This document shows positions 31,822 through 39,982 of a stretch of DNA of 64,000 bases, in pieces. The DNA is from Solirubrobacter deserti. Lineage in GTDB: Bacteria > Actinomycetota > Thermoleophilia > Solirubrobacterales > Solirubrobacteraceae. A model generated the notes under the pieces. It was given only the letters and a program-made list of their open reading frames with translations. It made no database searches and was not told the DNA's origin. Both the position numbers and the translations under genes were made by a program. The stretch is taken from assembly GCF_003344625.1 (NCBI RefSeq), contig NZ_QPKJ02000004.1, positions 62,001-126,000 on the forward strand, written 5' to 3'. Positions within the stretch are counted from its first letter, which is position 1, and each line of letters opens with the position of its first letter.

Positions 31822-32667
31822 ATGAAGCTTGGCGCCAACACATGGATCTGGGTCTCCCCGCTCACCGATGAGCGGCTGACCCAGCTCGCGCCGCGGGTGC
31901 GCGACATGGGGTTCGACGTGGTCGAGCTCCCGGTCGAGCAGCTAGGGGACTGGAGTCCAGAGCACGCCGCTGAGGTGCTGGCCGAGCACGGGCTCGGCGC
32001 CTCGATCGCGGTGGCGATGGCTCCGGGGCGTGAGTTGTGTGGCGCCGACGCTGACACGGTCGCGACGACCCAGGCCTTCCTGCGGGAATGCCTGGACGTC
32101 GCGGCCACGGTTGGGGCCGGCGCCATCGCCGGCCCCATCTACACCTCGACCGGCCGGACGTGGAGGATCACGCCGGACGAGCGGGTGAAGCTGTACGCGG
32201 AGCTGCGGGAGAAGCTCGCGCCCGTGGCCGAGTACGCCGGCGAGGTCGGCGTCAAGATCGGCATCGAGCCGCTCGTCCGCTACGAGACGAGCCTCATCAA
32301 CACCGTCGAGCAGGCGCTGGAGGCCATCGACCCGCTCCCCGAGTCGGTCGGCCTGCTGCTGGACACCTACCACGCCAACGTGGAGGAAAAAGACTTCGCC
32401 GGTTCCTTCCGGATGGGCGGTCCGCGGCTCGTGCACGTGCACGCGTCCGCGAACGACCGTGGCGCCCCGGGCGCCGACCACATCGACTGGACCGGCTTCC
32501 GCGACGCGATCCGTGACACGGGCTACGACGGTCCGGTCGTGATCGAGTCGTTCACCGCCGAGAACGAGACCATCGCCACCGCGGCTTCCGTGTGGCGACC
32601 CTTGGCGGCCTCGCAGGACGCGATCGCGACCGAAGGCGTCAAGTTCCTGCGCGAGCTGTTCGCTTAG
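31822..32667 (+). CDS. TIM-barrel sugar isomerase/epimerase (D-tagatose 3-epimerase type)
   Basis: A 281-residue xylose-isomerase-like TIM barrel, 10 bp after the binding-protein gene. It begins MKLGANTWIWVSPLTDERL. Metal-ligand positions of the tagatose/psicose 3-epimerase family are visible: IGIEPLVRYE (Glu), LLLDTYHANVEEKD (Asp and His), LVHVHASANDRGAPG (His) and GPVVIESFT (Glu). Such enzymes epimerise ketoses at C3 or isomerise keto sugars through an enediol. Next to a Gfo/Idh/MocA dehydrogenase it most likely processes a keto sugar formed by oxidation, before the sugar enters central metabolism. It ends the ABC operon; 160 bp of promoter and leader follow before the ThuA gene. Confidence 0.92.
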   Translation: MKLGANTWIWVSPLTDERLTQLAPRVRDMGFDVVELPVEQLGDWSPEHAAEVLAEHGLGASIAVAMAPGRELCGADADTVATTQAFLRECLDVAATVGAGAIAGPIYTSTGRTWRITPDERVKLYAELREKLAPVAEYAGEVGVKIGIEPLVRYETSLINTVEQALEAIDPLPESVGLLLDTYHANVEEKDFAGSFRMGGPRLVHVHASANDRGAPGADHIDWTGFRDAIRDTGYDGPVVIESFTAENETIATAASVWRPLAASQDAIATEGVKFLRELFA

Positions 32668-32723
32668 CCGGTCAGCGTTTCCCCCATATGGGCGCATTCT
32701 GTCGCCCAAGCCGACAAAAGTCC

Positions 32724-32753
32724 TTGACACGGCCGCAGAAACCTGGGTAGGTT
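32724..32753 (+). promoter_or_regulatory. Promoter of the first ThuA-dehydrogenase gene
   Basis: TTGACA (32724-32729), 18-bp spacer, TAGGTT (32748-32753). The upstream bases ACAAAAGTCC abut the -35 and recur as ACAAAAGCC at the 42123 promoter. A leader of about 70 nt with a strong Shine-Dalgarno follows. Confidence 0.75.
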
Positions 32754-32830
32754 GCTGCGGCCGTTTCACGTTTGAGAGTGCAACGAACGCGTATCCGGGG
32801 TCTGAGGGGGCCTCGGGGGAGGAGAAATCA

Positions 32831-35800
32831 GTGGTAAGAGGGTTGGGTATCGGCGCGCCCGGACGGCGCGTCTTCCTGCTCGGCATGACGATGGCCCTGT
32901 TGCTGGGTCTCGTGCTGCCGGGCCTGGCCGCGGCACAGGGCGAAGGCAAGCGGATCATGCTCTACACGGGCACGACGGGCTTCCGCCACACCGACGGCAT
33001 CAACGGCGGCGTCCCCACGCTGACGTCCAAGCTGCAGGCGCTGGGTTACACGGTCGACCGTGAGGACTGCGTCGACAACGGCGGGGCGACCGCCGTCGCG
33101 ACGAACTGCGACCACGCCGACAAGAACCCGCGCATCTTCACGGACGCGAACCTCGCCCGGTATGACGCGGTCGTGTTCCTGAACATGTCGTGGTCGTGGG
33201 CGGGCGGCAACAAACCGGGCCCGCTGCTCGATGACGCGCAGAAGGCCGCGATCATCAAGTACACGCAGAACGGCGGCGGCATCGCGGCCATCCACAACGC
33301 CACCGACGCGGCCGCCGGCCGCTCGGCGTGGGACTGGTGGGACGGCGGCCCGAACTCGATGGTCGGCTCGACCATGCCGGGTCACTCCGCCAACAACATC
33401 GTCGCCACCGTCCAGACGGCCGACAAGAACCACCTGTCCACGAAGGACCTGCCCGACACGTGGACGCTGTCGGACGAGCACTACAACTTCCTGCGCAACG
33501 TCCGCGGCACGCACCACGTGCTCGCGACGTTCGACGAGCGCACCTACAACCCGGGCCCGAACGCCAAGGGCCAGGATCACCCGATCACGTGGTGCAAGCT
33601 CTACGACGGCCGCGGCATCAACGACGGCACGTCGACACCGAAGGACTACACCGACGGCCGCACGTGGGTCACCGGCATGGGCCACAACGGCGCCCGCTAC
33701 ACCGAGAACGGTGGCGACGGCCCGATGGTCAAGATGATGCTCGGCGGCATCCGCTGGGTCGCCGGCGAGGGCAAGAAGACCGACTGCTCCGGCACGGTCT
33801 GGTCGAGCTTCCGCCGCACGGTCCTGGTCGCCAACGCGAACCAGCCGATCGGCATCGACATCGCGAAGGACGGCAAGGTCTACTGGACCGAGATGGGCCT
33901 GATCGGCAACGCGAACAGCTCGTGGAACTCCGAGGGCTCGATCGTCATGCACGATCAGAAGGGCGCCCCCGGCAACAAGACCACGGTCGTCACGATCCCG
34001 ACCCGCGCCGACCACGGCAACTCCGAGGACGGCGTGATGGGCTTCACGCTCCAGCCGGGCTTCGACCTCGCCGACCCGAACAAGCGGCACGTGTTCGCGT
34101 ACTACTCGCCGCGCCCCCAGGTCGGTGACAACTGGCCGATGTCCAACGCGGACGCCCGCATCGCGGTCGGTTACAACGTCGTCTCCCGCTGGACGCTGAC
34201 CGCGGACGGCAAGTCGGTCGAGCCCAACTCCGAGCGCATCATCCTCCGGGTCCCGAAGGCGAAGATCGGTGGCAACCCCGCCGGCTTCCCGGGCGGTCCG
34301 ACGGACGGCGGCCCGGGCCACGTGGGTGGCGCCGGCCTCGACTTCGACTCCGAGGGCAACCTGTACCTCGGCGTCGGCGACGACGTGTCCCCGAACGCTC
34401 CGGGTCACGACCGCTACATCCCGATGGACTACCGCGCCTCCGAGCGCTGGGACGCGCGCAAGACGTCGGCCAACACGGGCGACCTGCGCGGCAAGGTGCT
34501 GCGCATCAAGCCGTCGCTGGCCGACATCCCGTCGTCCGCGTCGCCGGGCGTCGACTCGACGTACTCCATCCCGGCGGGGAACCTGTTCCCGGTCGGCACG
34601 GAGAAGACCCGTCCCGAGATCTACGCGATGGGCTTCCGTCAGCCGTTCACGCTCCACACCGACGCCAAGAACCCGGGCCTGATCGGCGTGGGCGAGTTCT
34701 GCCACGACAACAACACCGACCGTGCGCAGCGCGCCCCGGCCGGCGTGTGCGAGTGGAACCTGGTCGGCAAGGCCCAGAACGCGGGTTGGCCGTTCTGCGT
34801 GGGCGACAACTCGCCGGCGAACACCGCGTGGCGCTGGAAGTACACGGGCACGGCCGCGGCTCCGAGCACCGGCGTCCCGACGGGCGAGCAGTACGACTGC
34901 TCCAAGGAGCAGATCCCGTCCGACATCAACTGGGCGCCGGAGGGCGAGACCGCCGCTCCGCCGACGTTCCCGGGCCTGGACATGATTCCCAAGCCCGAGC
35001 CCGCCACGATCTGGAAGAAGTACCCGACCGTGGGCAACCAGGGCATGCAGCGCGTCGCCGACTTCGGTGATCTGCAGGCCGGCGGCATGCAGCCGCTCGC
35101 CGGGCCGATCTTCCGCTACAACTCGGCCACGGCCAGCAGCGGCGGCTTCCCGGCCTACTACGACGGCTCGTGGTTCATCAACAACCGCGGCTCGACGGAC
35201 GGCTTCTGGAAGGAAGTCAAGCTCCGCAGCGACAACAACCAGATGCTGCGGGTCAACGACTGGCTCCCGTACAACCACGCGGGCAACGCCGCCAACCAGC
35301 TCAACGGCTTCGTCATCGGCACCCAGTTCGGCGACGACGGCGCGCTGTACATGGCCCGTTACCCGGTCGGCTGCTGCCGCACGGGCACCAGCGCCAACTC
35401 GCAGGTCCAGATCGTCAAGATCTCCTTCGAGGTCTACGACGAGACGACGGCGCCGGAGGTCACGGCGACCCTCGACCCGGCCACGCCGGGCGCGGGCCGC
35501 ACCTACACGGGCCCGGTCACGGTCAACTTCTCGGCGACCGACCCGGCCAACCCGGACCCGAGCCAGCCGCACGCCGGCATGGACTACATCGAGTACCGCC
35601 AGGTTCTCAACGGCGTCGCGGGCCAGTGGGTCCGCACCAGCGCGGGCAACCTGCAGGCCTCGCTGACGGCCGCGGGCACGTTCACCGAGCAGGGCTCGTA
35701 CACGATCGAGTACCGCGCCGCCGACAAGGGCGGCAACATGGGCGCGGCCAAGTCCGTCTCCTTCTGGATCAACACCCCGGTCACGGCCGAGGGCACGGTC

Positions 35801-36205
35801 AAGGCGGCGGTCCCGGCTTCGCTCGGGCTCTCGATCGGTGAGATCCGGTTCGACCCGTTCGCCCCGGGCGTGACCGCGACCTACCAGGGCCGCGGCACCG
35901 CGACCGTGACGAGCTCCTGGCCGGCCACGCGCCTCGCCGTCCATGACGCGAGCGCCACCAACACCGGCCGCCTGGTCAACGGCACGTCCGTGATCGGCCG
36001 CAACATGCAGGTCGCGGACTGGTTCGGCAACTACCAGGACGTCAGCAACGCCACCAACGCCCGCGTCGTCGCCCTCTGGTCGGCGCCGCTCGCGAGCGCC
36101 GCGGTGCCGCTCAACTTCCGTCAGTCGGTCCTGAACACGGACGCGCTGTCGGCGGGCGAGTACACCAAGACGCTCACGTTCACGCTGTCCAGCCCGACGC
36201 CGTAG
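32831..36205 (+). CDS. Secreted ThuA domain / PQQ-type sugar dehydrogenase fusion with WxL-like C-terminal module
   Basis: A 1124-residue exported protein. It starts at GTG 32831 behind GGGGAGGAG; a signal peptide ends PGLAAAQ near residue 36. Residues 40-320 are a ThuA (PF06283) glutamine-amidotransferase-like domain: RIMLYTGTTGFRHTDGI, NGGGIAAIHNATD, HHVLATFDE, DHPITWCK. Residues 323-866 are a six-bladed glucose/sorbosone dehydrogenase (PF07995): GIDIAKDGKVYWTEMG, DGVMGFTLQPGF, HVGGAGLDFDSEGNLYLGVG, DLRGKVLRIKP, RPEIYAMGFRQPFTLH. The HxGG His matches the catalytic-base region of soluble PQQ glucose dehydrogenase. An Ig-like domain (870-983) and a C-terminal module (994-1124) ending KTLTFTLSSPTP follow. 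It probably oxidises a sugar outside the cell; the substrate and the role of ThuA are unproven. It is the shortest of three such proteins here. Confidence 0.9.
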   Translation: MVRGLGIGAPGRRVFLLGMTMALLLGLVLPGLAAAQGEGKRIMLYTGTTGFRHTDGINGGVPTLTSKLQALGYTVDREDCVDNGGATAVATNCDHADKNPRIFTDANLARYDAVVFLNMSWSWAGGNKPGPLLDDAQKAAIIKYTQNGGGIAAIHNATDAAAGRSAWDWWDGGPNSMVGSTMPGHSANNIVATVQTADKNHLSTKDLPDTWTLSDEHYNFLRNVRGTHHVLATFDERTYNPGPNAKGQDHPITWCKLYDGRGINDGTSTPKDYTDGRTWVTGMGHNGARYTENGGDGPMVKMMLGGIRWVAGEGKKTDCSGTVWSSFRRTVLVANANQPIGIDIAKDGKVYWTEMGLIGNANSSWNSEGSIVMHDQKGAPGNKTTVVTIPTRADHGNSEDGVMGFTLQPGFDLADPNKRHVFAYYSPRPQVGDNWPMSNADARIAVGYNVVSRWTLTADGKSVEPNSERIILRVPKAKIGGNPAGFPGGPTDGGPGHVGGAGLDFDSEGNLYLGVGDDVSPNAPGHDRYIPMDYRASERWDARKTSANTGDLRGKVLRIKPSLADIPSSASPGVDSTYSIPAGNLFPVGTEKTRPEIYAMGFRQPFTLHTDAKNPGLIGVGEFCHDNNTDRAQRAPAGVCEWNLVGKAQNAGWPFCVGDNSPANTAWRWKYTGTAAAPSTGVPTGEQYDCSKEQIPSDINWAPEGETAAPPTFPGLDMIPKPEPATIWKKYPTVGNQGMQRVADFGDLQAGGMQPLAGPIFRYNSATASSGGFPAYYDGSWFINNRGSTDGFWKEVKLRSDNNQMLRVNDWLPYNHAGNAANQLNGFVIGTQFGDDGALYMARYPVGCCRTGTSANSQVQIVKISFEVYDETTAPEVTATLDPATPGAGRTYTGPVTVNFSATDPANPDPSQPHAGMDYIEYRQVLNGVAGQWVRTSAGNLQASLTAAGTFTEQGSYTIEYRAADKGGNMGAAKSVSFWINTPVTAEGTVKAAVPASLGLSIGEIRFDPFAPGVTATYQGRGTATVTSSWPATRLAVHDASATNTGRLVNGTSVIGRNMQVADWFGNYQDVSNATNARVVALWSAPLASAAVPLNFRQSVLNTDALSAGEYTKTLTFTLSSPTP

Positions 36206-36229
36206 TCGACGTCGAGCTGATCTGAGACA

Positions 36230-36261
36230 AAGCGCGTCGCCACGGTCGTGGCGGCGCGCTT
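36230..36261. terminator. Bidirectional hairpin terminator
   Basis: 14-nt arms (36230-36243 and 36248-36261) with one mismatch and a GGTC loop, placed between the ThuA gene end and the convergent cupredoxin gene end. It begins AAGCGCG and ends CGCGCTT. Confidence 0.85.
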
Positions 36262-36306
36262 CGTCGTTGAGGGGGCGTCCGCCGCGCCGGCGCCGCTCGG
36301 ACTCAG

Positions 36307-37020
36307 CTAGCGGCGGACGGTGACGCGGGCGCGCGACGCGGCCTTGGCCGCGTTGCCCGCGAGGTCCTTCGCGCTGACCTGCACGCGGTAGCTGCCGGCC
36401 TTCAGGCCGCGCAGGCTGAGCGACCCGGTGCCCTTGGCGACCTCGACGGTGCGGGTCCTGACGACGCGCTTGCCGCGGGTGAGCTTGACCGTGACCTTGC
36501 CGGCCTCGGACAGGCGGAACCGCACGCGCACGCCGCGATCGACGCGGGTGGCCTTGACGCGGTCGAGGGTCGGGACGACGGTGTCGCGGACCTCGACGCT
36601 CGTGAGCGGCGGGGTGTCGTTGGCGAACGGCTGCTCGCTCAGGGGCGGCGGCGGAGGCGGAGGCGGTGGGGCGCCGGTCTCGTCGGAGACGAAGACGTCG
36701 CCGAACATCGTGCTCTCGTGCAGGAAGCAGATGTAGCGGTAGGTGCCCGGCTGCTGGAAGGTGAAGGAGCGGTCAGGGCCGGCGACGGCGACCTCGGACT
36801 TGAACGTGTCCCACGCGGCGGGCGTCTTGCCCTGGACGTTGTGGGGCGTCGCGGTGCCGGCGAAGGACCAGGTGACGGTCTCACCGACCTTGATGCGGAC
36901 CTCGGTCTGCGACCAGACGTTGGTGCCGTCGACGGCCTGGACCTTGACCTCGGCGACCGCGACCGCGGGAAACGCGAGGGCGGTGGCGGCAAGCGCCACG
37001 GCCGACAGCGGCGCGCGCAT
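36307..37020 (-). CDS. Secreted cupredoxin (plastocyanin-like) protein
   Basis: A 237-residue exported blue-copper-type protein. It starts at ATG 37020, which shares one base with the stop of the multicopper oxidase gene (TGATG), so it is translationally coupled. A signal peptide ends AVAVAEV near residue 24. The cupredoxin domain (about 28-135) contains KVGETVTWSFAG, ATPHNVQG (first His) and YRYICFLHESTMFG (Cys, second His, Met), a complete type 1 copper site. A proline stretch (PPPPPPPP) follows, then an Ig-like domain with basic strands ending ARVTVRR. It is likely an electron carrier between a dehydrogenase and the adjacent oxidase, acting outside the membrane. Confidence 0.9.
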   Translation of the reverse strand: MRAPLSAVALAATALAFPAVAVAEVKVQAVDGTNVWSQTEVRIKVGETVTWSFAGTATPHNVQGKTPAAWDTFKSEVAVAGPDRSFTFQQPGTYRYICFLHESTMFGDVFVSDETGAPPPPPPPPPLSEQPFANDTPPLTSVEVRDTVVPTLDRVKATRVDRGVRVRFRLSEAGKVTVKLTRGKRVVRTRTVEVAKGTGSLSLRGLKAGSYRVQVSAKDLAGNAAKAASRARVTVRR

Positions 37021-38501
37021 CAGACGATCTCCATCTGCAGCATCATGGCCTTGTCGGCGTGCTCGAGCGCGTGGCAGTGGAACACGTACTTGCCCTTGTA
37101 GGGGGCGAACCACGCGAGCACGGTGACCGTCTCGTTGGGCAGCACTCCGACGGTGTCCTTCCAGCCGAGCCGGTCGGCGAGCTCGACGGGCCCGCTGGTG
37201 CGCTCGAGCACGCGGAACAGGAACCCGTGCAGGTGCATCGGGTGCACGCGGCCTGAGTTGTTGACGAACGTCCAGACCTCGGTGCTGCCGAGCCGCGGCC
37301 GCACGTCGATGCGGTTCGGGTCCCAGGACAGGCCGTTGATCTGCCAGGCGGCGCTGCCGAGGGCGAGGTCCCAGCGGCGGCGAACGGTCGGCGCGGGGAG
37401 CGGCTCGGGGTCGCGCAGGCGCGTGGGAACGCGGAAGTCCTCGCTGGCTTTCCCGCCCTGGATGTCGAAGCGCATGATCGGGGTGGTGCCGCCACCGGCT
37501 TCGGTGTCGACGTTGTAGAGGGTCAGCTCCTCCCCGGGCCCGTACTGGGAGAAGTCGATCACGACCTCGACGCGCTCAGCGGGGTGCAGCGGGATGTTGG
37601 TGCGCGGGACGGGGCGCGAGAGCAGGCCGCCGTCGCCGGCGATCTGCACCATCGCGCGCGCGTTGCCCAGGCGCAGGGCGTAGGAGCGGGCGTTGGACGC
37701 GTTCAGGAAGCGCAGCCGGTACCGGCGGCGCTGCACGGCCATGCGCGGGGAGATCGCGCCGTTGACCAGCAGCGTGTCGCCGCGGAAGCCGATGTCGACG
37801 TTCTCGGCGTACCGGAACGAGCCGTCCTTGTTGAACGCGTGGTCGGCCAGCACGAGCGGGACGTCGAACTCGCCCTGCGGAAGCCCCAGCTCGGTCTCCA
37901 GCTCGTCCTCGAGCAGGTACATCGAGACCAGCCCGTAATAGAGCGTCTTGGACGTGCGGCCGTGCGCGTGGTCGTGGTACCAGAGCGTCGCCGCGTCCTG
38001 CTCGTTGGGGTAGTGGTAGTCGAACGAGCCGCCGGCCGCGATGACGTCCATCGGGTGCCCGTCGTGCGCGGCGGGCACGTAGCCGCCGTGCAGGTGCACG
38101 TTGGTGTCGAACGGCAGCGCGTTGGTCTGGCGGACGACGACCTCGCGCCCCTTCTTGGCCCGGATCAGCGGGCCGGGGTAGACGCCGTCGTAGCCGTAGA
38201 TCGGCGTCTGGAACCCGGGCAGCACCTCGGCCAGGCCCTCGCGCACGGTCATCGCGTACGTGTCCCGCGTGCGCGTGCTGATGTTCGGCACCAGCTCCGG
38301 GATCCGCGGCAGGTCACGCTGGAACGGCGCGAACGGCGACTTGGCCTGCGAGCGGATCGCGGCCGAGGTCACCGTCGCCTTGCGCGGACGCAGCACGTCC
38401 GGCGCGGCGATCGTGCACAGCAGCGCGATCGAGCTGAAGCCGTTGACCATGAAGTCCCGACGCGAAGACCCGGCGTCGGCAGGCGCTCGAAACCCCGTCA
38501 T
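37020..38501 (-). CDS. Tat-exported multicopper oxidase (CotA/bilirubin-oxidase type)
   Basis: A 493-residue oxidase starting at ATG 38501, one base overlapping the upstream stop; a GTG one codon earlier is possible. A twin-arginine signal SSRRDFMVNG starts near residue 12. All four copper-ligand blocks are present: HLHGG (136-140), YHDHAHG (175-181), HPMHLHGF (420-427) and HCHALEHADKAMM (475-487), giving a type 1 centre and a trinuclear cluster. It should reduce oxygen to water using electrons from small substrates or from a cupredoxin. It sits between two cupredoxin genes in one operon and between genes for PQQ-type sugar dehydrogenase fusions, which suggests a role as terminal oxidase of a sugar-oxidising chain. 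Phenol or metal oxidation are alternatives. Confidence 0.93.
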   Translation of the reverse strand: MTGFRAPADAGSSRRDFMVNGFSSIALLCTIAAPDVLRPRKATVTSAAIRSQAKSPFAPFQRDLPRIPELVPNISTRTRDTYAMTVREGLAEVLPGFQTPIYGYDGVYPGPLIRAKKGREVVVRQTNALPFDTNVHLHGGYVPAAHDGHPMDVIAAGGSFDYHYPNEQDAATLWYHDHAHGRTSKTLYYGLVSMYLLEDELETELGLPQGEFDVPLVLADHAFNKDGSFRYAENVDIGFRGDTLLVNGAISPRMAVQRRRYRLRFLNASNARSYALRLGNARAMVQIAGDGGLLSRPVPRTNIPLHPAERVEVVIDFSQYGPGEELTLYNVDTEAGGGTTPIMRFDIQGGKASEDFRVPTRLRDPEPLPAPTVRRRWDLALGSAAWQINGLSWDPNRIDVRPRLGSTEVWTFVNNSGRVHPMHLHGFLFRVLERTSGPVELADRLGWKDTVGVLPNETVTVLAWFAPYKGKYVFHCHALEHADKAMMLQMEIV

Positions 38502-39406
38502 CACTTCACCTTCAGCGTCGTCGTGCCCGCGAGGCTCTTGTTGGCCATCGCGTCGACGGCGCGGTACTCGATCGTGTACGTGCCCTTCGCGCGCAGGCTC
38601 TTGCTGCGCAGGACCACCGAGCGGGTGCCGAGGCCGACATGCAACGTCGCCGTCGTGAGCGTGCGCTTGGAGCCCTTGCGCCGCGCGCTGACCTGCAGCG
38701 TCGCGGGCTCGGAGATCCAGAAGTTGAGCTTGGCGCCCTCACGGACGGTCTTCGCGCGCAGCTGCTGGAAGCGCGGCGCGGTCGTGTCGGCCTTGGCGAC
38801 CTTCCCGGGCGCCGGCGTGTTGAGGTGATCGTCCGGCGAGGCGGTCGCGCGGGGCGAGGGTGACGGCGTGGCCGAGAACGTCGGCGTCTCCTCCGGCTCC
38901 TCGGTCGGCGTCTCCTCGGGCTCCTCGGTCGGGGTCGGCTCGGGCGTCTCCACCGGCTCACCCTCGACCGTGATCGTGCCCACCATGGTCGGGTGGACGG
39001 AGCAGAAGAACTGGTACTCGCCCTCTTCGCCGAACGTCCACGACGTCGTCCCGCCCGCCTGGATGTCGGTGATGCCGTCCTTCTTCGGTCCCCGCTCGTT
39101 CCAGGCCTTGTTCGCGGGCGTCGAGCTCTTCGACGCCGCGTTGTGCGGCATGCCGTTCGCGTTCTTGAAGTTCCAGACGACCGTGTCGCCCGTGCGGATC
39201 GTCAGATCGGCGCGCTCACCGGTCTCACACGTCGTCTTCTCGGTGTTCGAGAAGCACTTGTCCTTGATGCCGTTCTCGACCGAGAAGATCGTGCGGTTCT
39301 CTCTCGCTCCGGCGACGCCGACGCCGCCGATGATCCCGGCGACCGCGAGTGCAGCGACCGCGGCAGCCATGCCAGGCCGGCGTAGCCGGCTCCGATCCGT
39401 CCTCAT
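38501..39406 (-). CDS. Secreted cupredoxin with Thr/Pro/Glu-rich linker and Ig-like domain
   Basis: A 301-residue exported copper protein, first gene of the cupredoxin-oxidase operon. ATG 39406 is chosen because AGGAG lies 9 nt upstream; a GTG two codons earlier would be too close to it. A signal or membrane segment is AAVAALAVAGIIGGVGVAG. The cupredoxin domain has TGDTVVWNFKN, GMPHNAAS (His) and YQFFCSVHPTMVG (Cys, His, Met), a complete type 1 copper site. It also has an extra Cys pair (DKCFSN, TTCETG) likely to form a disulfide. A repetitive linker with four TPTEEPEE-like units leads to an Ig-like C-terminal domain. Probably an electron carrier that works with the oxidase downstream. Confidence 0.9.
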   Translation of the reverse strand: MRTDRSRLRRPGMAAAVAALAVAGIIGGVGVAGARENRTIFSVENGIKDKCFSNTEKTTCETGERADLTIRTGDTVVWNFKNANGMPHNAASKSSTPANKAWNERGPKKDGITDIQAGGTTSWTFGEEGEYQFFCSVHPTMVGTITVEGEPVETPEPTPTEEPEETPTEEPEETPTFSATPSPSPRATASPDDHLNTPAPGKVAKADTTAPRFQQLRAKTVREGAKLNFWISEPATLQVSARRKGSKRTLTTATLHVGLGTRSVVLRSKSLRAKGTYTIEYRAVDAMANKSLAGTTTLKVK

Positions 39407-39430
39407 TGACACGTTCTCCTCAACGCTCCA

Positions 39431-39468
39431 CGACCGAGAAACGAGGTTTCGGTCGATCGGTGACCGAA
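39431..39468. promoter_or_regulatory. Inverted TCGGTC repeats in the divergent promoter region
   Basis: CGACCGA (39431-39437) pairs with TCGGTCG (39449-39455), and TTCGGTC (39448-39454) pairs with GACCGAA (39462-39468). The alternating copies lie about 25-60 bp upstream of the cupredoxin operon start. They could be an operator, possibly metal-responsive; there is no direct evidence. Confidence 0.35.
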
Positions 39469-39547
39469 GCTAGCACGGTTCTGCACAACGATCGAGCAAA
39501 CCCACCATTCCTCGACGAAAGTGTGAGGACCCAGCGTTCAGAAGTCA

Positions 39548-39576
39548 TTGTCATCACCGCGCGTGCTTGCTAGCTT
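39548..39576 (+). promoter_or_regulatory. Promoter of the I78-like/MMPL operon
   Basis: TTGTCA (39548-39553), 17-bp spacer, TAGCTT (39571-39576), then 7 nt to the GTG start at 39584, indicating a leaderless message. Confidence 0.65.
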
Positions 39577-39583
39577 CGGACCC

Positions 39584-39979
39584 GTGAGGAAGAGGTGGTT
39601 GCTCGCCCTCGCCTGCGTTGCCGTGCTCGCTGCCGTGAGCATCGTCATCGCGGCGCGAGGCGGCGAGGAGGAGACGACTACGAAGCAGGGGACCAACCTG
39701 AGCGCCATCAGGTGCCCCCTGGAGCCGACGGGCAAGACCGACGCGAGCGGTCAACCGGAATTGAAGCCCGCCAAGGACGCGTTCGACACCGCCGAGTTGG
39801 TAGGGATGCCGCTCGCCGACGCTCAACAAAAGGCTGGGCAGAGCGGGTGCGAGATCGTCGTGTCCATCCAGGACGGCGTCGGCCAGCCGGTCCCGATCGA
39901 GCTCAACCCGAAGCTCATCTACGTCTACACGGAGAAGGGCCGCGTCACCCAGATCGAAGGCGTCGGCGGCGGCATCTAA
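39584..39979 (+). CDS. Small membrane-anchored protein, peptidase inhibitor I78-like
   Basis: A 131-residue protein starting at GTG 39584. A longer in-frame start at 39548 would be the -35 box itself, so it is rejected. The N-terminus RKRWLLALACVAVLAAVSIVIAA is a signal anchor (shown as residues 2-24). After a polar linker with one Cys, residues 75-131 read LVGMPLADAQQKAGQSGCEI, then PIELNPKLIYVYTEKGRVTQ and IEGVGGG. This follows the I78 / potato-inhibitor-like pattern of a helix after VG, a basic strand, and a C-terminal V-x-G. The family binds proteases, but many actinobacterial members have no tested role. It precedes an MMPL gene by 3 bp. Assignment rests on pattern only. Confidence 0.6.
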   Translation: MRKRWLLALACVAVLAAVSIVIAARGGEEETTTKQGTNLSAIRCPLEPTGKTDASGQPELKPAKDAFDTAELVGMPLADAQQKAGQSGCEIVVSIQDGVGQPVPIELNPKLIYVYTEKGRVTQIEGVGGGI

Positions 39980-39982
39980 CCG

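Noticed and set aside
32828..35944. A 1038-codon minus-strand frame opposite the first ThuA gene
   Set aside because: Antisense shadow of the ThuA/dehydrogenase coding sequence.
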